A stretch of 64,000 nucleotides of DNA from Enoplosus armatus. Its lineage: Eukaryota; Chordata; Actinopteri; Centrarchiformes; Enoplosidae. Below the pieces are notes generated by a model. That model was given only the letters and a program-made list of their open reading frames with translations, was not told the origin of the DNA and searched no databases. Position 1 is the stretch's first letter, and each line of letters begins with the position of its first letter. The position numbers were made by a program, and so were the translations under genes. Positions 63,527-64,000 of this stretch are shown here, piece after piece. Location: NCBI RefSeq assembly GCF_043641665.1, contig NC_092182.1, positions 28,342,293 to 28,406,292 on the forward strand. Direction: 5' to 3'.

Positions 63527-63713
63527 AGGTGATGTTTGGCAGTGGAGCTAACGAGGGAACGGGCCTGCAGGGGGCGCTGCCGGTTTCGGTGTTCGAGGCG
63601 TTGAACCGACAGTTCGGAGTTTCCTTTGAGTGTTTTGCCTCGCCGCTCAACTGCTACTTCAAACAGTTCAGCTCCGCTTTCCCCGACATTGACGGCTTCT
63701 TTGGATCCAGAGG
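56209..63713 (+). CDS. pcif1: mRNA cap-specific N6-adenosine methyltransferase PCIF1/CAPAM (3' partial)
   Basis: Twelve exons join in frame: 56209-56335 (exon from 56177), 56432-56556, 57717-57842, 57994-58127, 58264-58418, 59380-59527, 59671-59754, 59857-59956, 61588-61747, 62293-62462, 63310-63396 and 63529-63713, giving 533 codons; the rest lies beyond the window. PCIF1 binds the phosphorylated RNA polymerase II C-terminal domain through its WW domain and methylates the cap-adjacent 2'-O-methyladenosine to m6Am in the nucleus. Visible parts: WW domain ([20 protein letters not shown], second Trp in SLWEVP), basic patches QRKRRSS and IKRAK, then the core with [83 protein letters not shown] and [15 protein letters not shown]. 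The catalytic NPPF motif is expected in the next exon, outside the window. Confidence 0.96.
56346..56473 (+). repeat. 64-bp tandem duplication across the pcif1 exon 2 acceptor
   Basis: CCTGTCTGTCAG/ATGAACTGGTCCAGGCT is present twice, with acceptors at 56367 and 56431. The second copy reads through as the WW domain; the first diverges (AGATGG for GGATGG, TGTTCT for TGGTCT) and does not continue as WW coding sequence. Confidence 0.95.
56676..56800 (+). repeat. Interspersed DNA-transposon-like repeat (CCCTGTTCA family), copy 3, short
   Basis: CCCTGTTCACACCTAGCATT, then CTAATACCAGGTGTGAATGC matches the left end of the element at 4906. Confidence 0.72.
58557..58933. mobile_element. TTAA-flanked palindromic MITE, copy C (complete)
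   Basis: A 377-bp element with perfect TTAA on both sides (58553-58556 and 58934-58937). The ends CCCTTTAACACCGAGTGTG and its inverse, CACACTCTGTGTTAAAGGG, are nearly exact. The long arms are inverted copies. CCC ends and TTAA duplications are the signature of piggyBac-type transposition. It lies in pcif1 intron 5. Confidence 0.92.
59040..59165 (+). repeat. tRNA-like SINE, pcif1 intron 5
   Basis: GTGGCTCAGCAGGTCGAGAAG (A-box-like) and GGTTAGTGGTTTGATCCCCG (B-box-like) are spaced as in a tRNA promoter, followed by CTCCATGTTGAAGTGTCCTTGAG. Confidence 0.75.
59195..59345 (+). repeat. Tandem repeat before pcif1 exon 6
   Basis: Units around GACTTGACCAGGGACTTGTTGGTCTT recur about four times, ending some 35 bases upstream of the exon 6 acceptor. 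Confidence 0.85.
60150..61490 (+). mobile_element. Degenerate LINE in pcif1 intron 8
   Basis: Plus strand scraps such as [20 protein letters not shown] (around 60613-60675) match a LINE reverse transcriptase (V..V..D..KA.D.VPR). Frames are heavily broken and the limits are approximate. Confidence 0.78.
61716..62250 (+). repeat. Minisatellite containing the pcif1 exon 9 donor, with (CA)n
   Basis: CACCTGAGCCTGCTGCAGGA-CCCCCCACAG/GTACACACA is repeated about ten times with variable (CA)n. The first copy is the real end of exon 9 (donor at 61747/61748); the later copies repeat coding sequence plus splice site. Cys-Val-rich minus-strand frames here are repeat artefacts. Confidence 0.96.
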
Positions 63714-64000
63714 GTGAGACAGGTGTTAAACATACCTACACACTGTGACTGCAGTGATCTGTCTGTCTGTGTTTACCTGAGAGGTTTAACTGGTCAGATA
63801 CACACAGACAGCTAATACACATCACTGAAGTTAGTCTGACACTGACAGACACACGGCATGTTTCTACACGTTCAAACATCTTATAATCACATTATGCACA
63901 TGGTGTGATAATATAATCATACTGATTATATTATATATTACTATTATTACTATTATAAAGAGCACGGTCTAGACCTGCTCAATGAAAAGTGCCCTGAGAT
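63714..64000 (+). other. pcif1 intron 12, to the window edge
   Basis: Begins GTGAGA after exon 12. No exon is seen before the window ends. Confidence 0.7.

Overview
The window is vertebrate nuclear DNA, almost certainly from a ray-finned (teleost) fish. Genes are split into short exons with GT-AG introns. There are long (TG/CA)n and TTA microsatellites, CpG-rich promoters, and fish-type transposable elements (L2/Rex-like LINEs, hAT and Tc1 elements, tRNA-like SINEs, a TTAA-flanked palindromic MITE). No bacterial-style operons, CRISPR arrays or rRNA genes are present.

Genes in order: (1) the C-terminal half of tsen2 (+, 847-3742, 5' end outside the window), with two possible C-terminal exons of an unidentified minus-strand membrane protein at 514-675; (2) a lone first coding exon resembling RBM39 (+, 4768-4815); (3) a five-exon PDP1-like pyruvate dehydrogenase phosphatase (-, 13014-17558); (4) cnbp, seven CCHC zinc knuckles (+, 22526-26975); (5) isy1, eleven exons and 285 codons (+, 28893-34983); (6) hdhd5/CECR5, nine exons and 405 codons (+, 37327-50200); (7) pcif1 (+, non-coding exon near 54351, coding 56209 to beyond 63713, 3' end outside the window). 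The cnbp-isy1 pair is also neighbouring in human. Exon phases were checked by hand: every junction of these genes joins in frame. The genes are not one pathway: tRNA splicing (tsen2), pre-mRNA splicing (isy1), cap m6Am methylation (pcif1), nucleic-acid binding (cnbp) and mitochondrial metabolism (the PDP).

Between tsen2 and the PDP gene (about 3.7-13 kb) the DNA is mostly repeats: a 38-bp tandem repeat, a rearranged endogenous retrovirus-like element (PPT, LTR, lysine-type primer-binding site, gag-like reading frame ending in an inverted LTR end), a 2.7-kb 15-bp-unit minisatellite, and a decayed Tc1 transposon. The PDP-cnbp interval holds a CpG-rich promoter zone and a hAT element with a LINE nested in it. 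The hdhd5 introns hold an L2-like LINE split by two later insertions.

The most unusual property is that tandem repeats repeatedly include or abut exon-intron junctions of otherwise intact genes: the cnbp exon 4 donor, isy1 exon 7 acceptor, hdhd5 exon 2 and exon 7 donors, pcif1 exon 2 acceptor and pcif1 exon 9 donor. Each array carries decoy copies of the real splice site. In addition, a copy of the cnbp last exon and 3'UTR sits inside cnbp intron 3.
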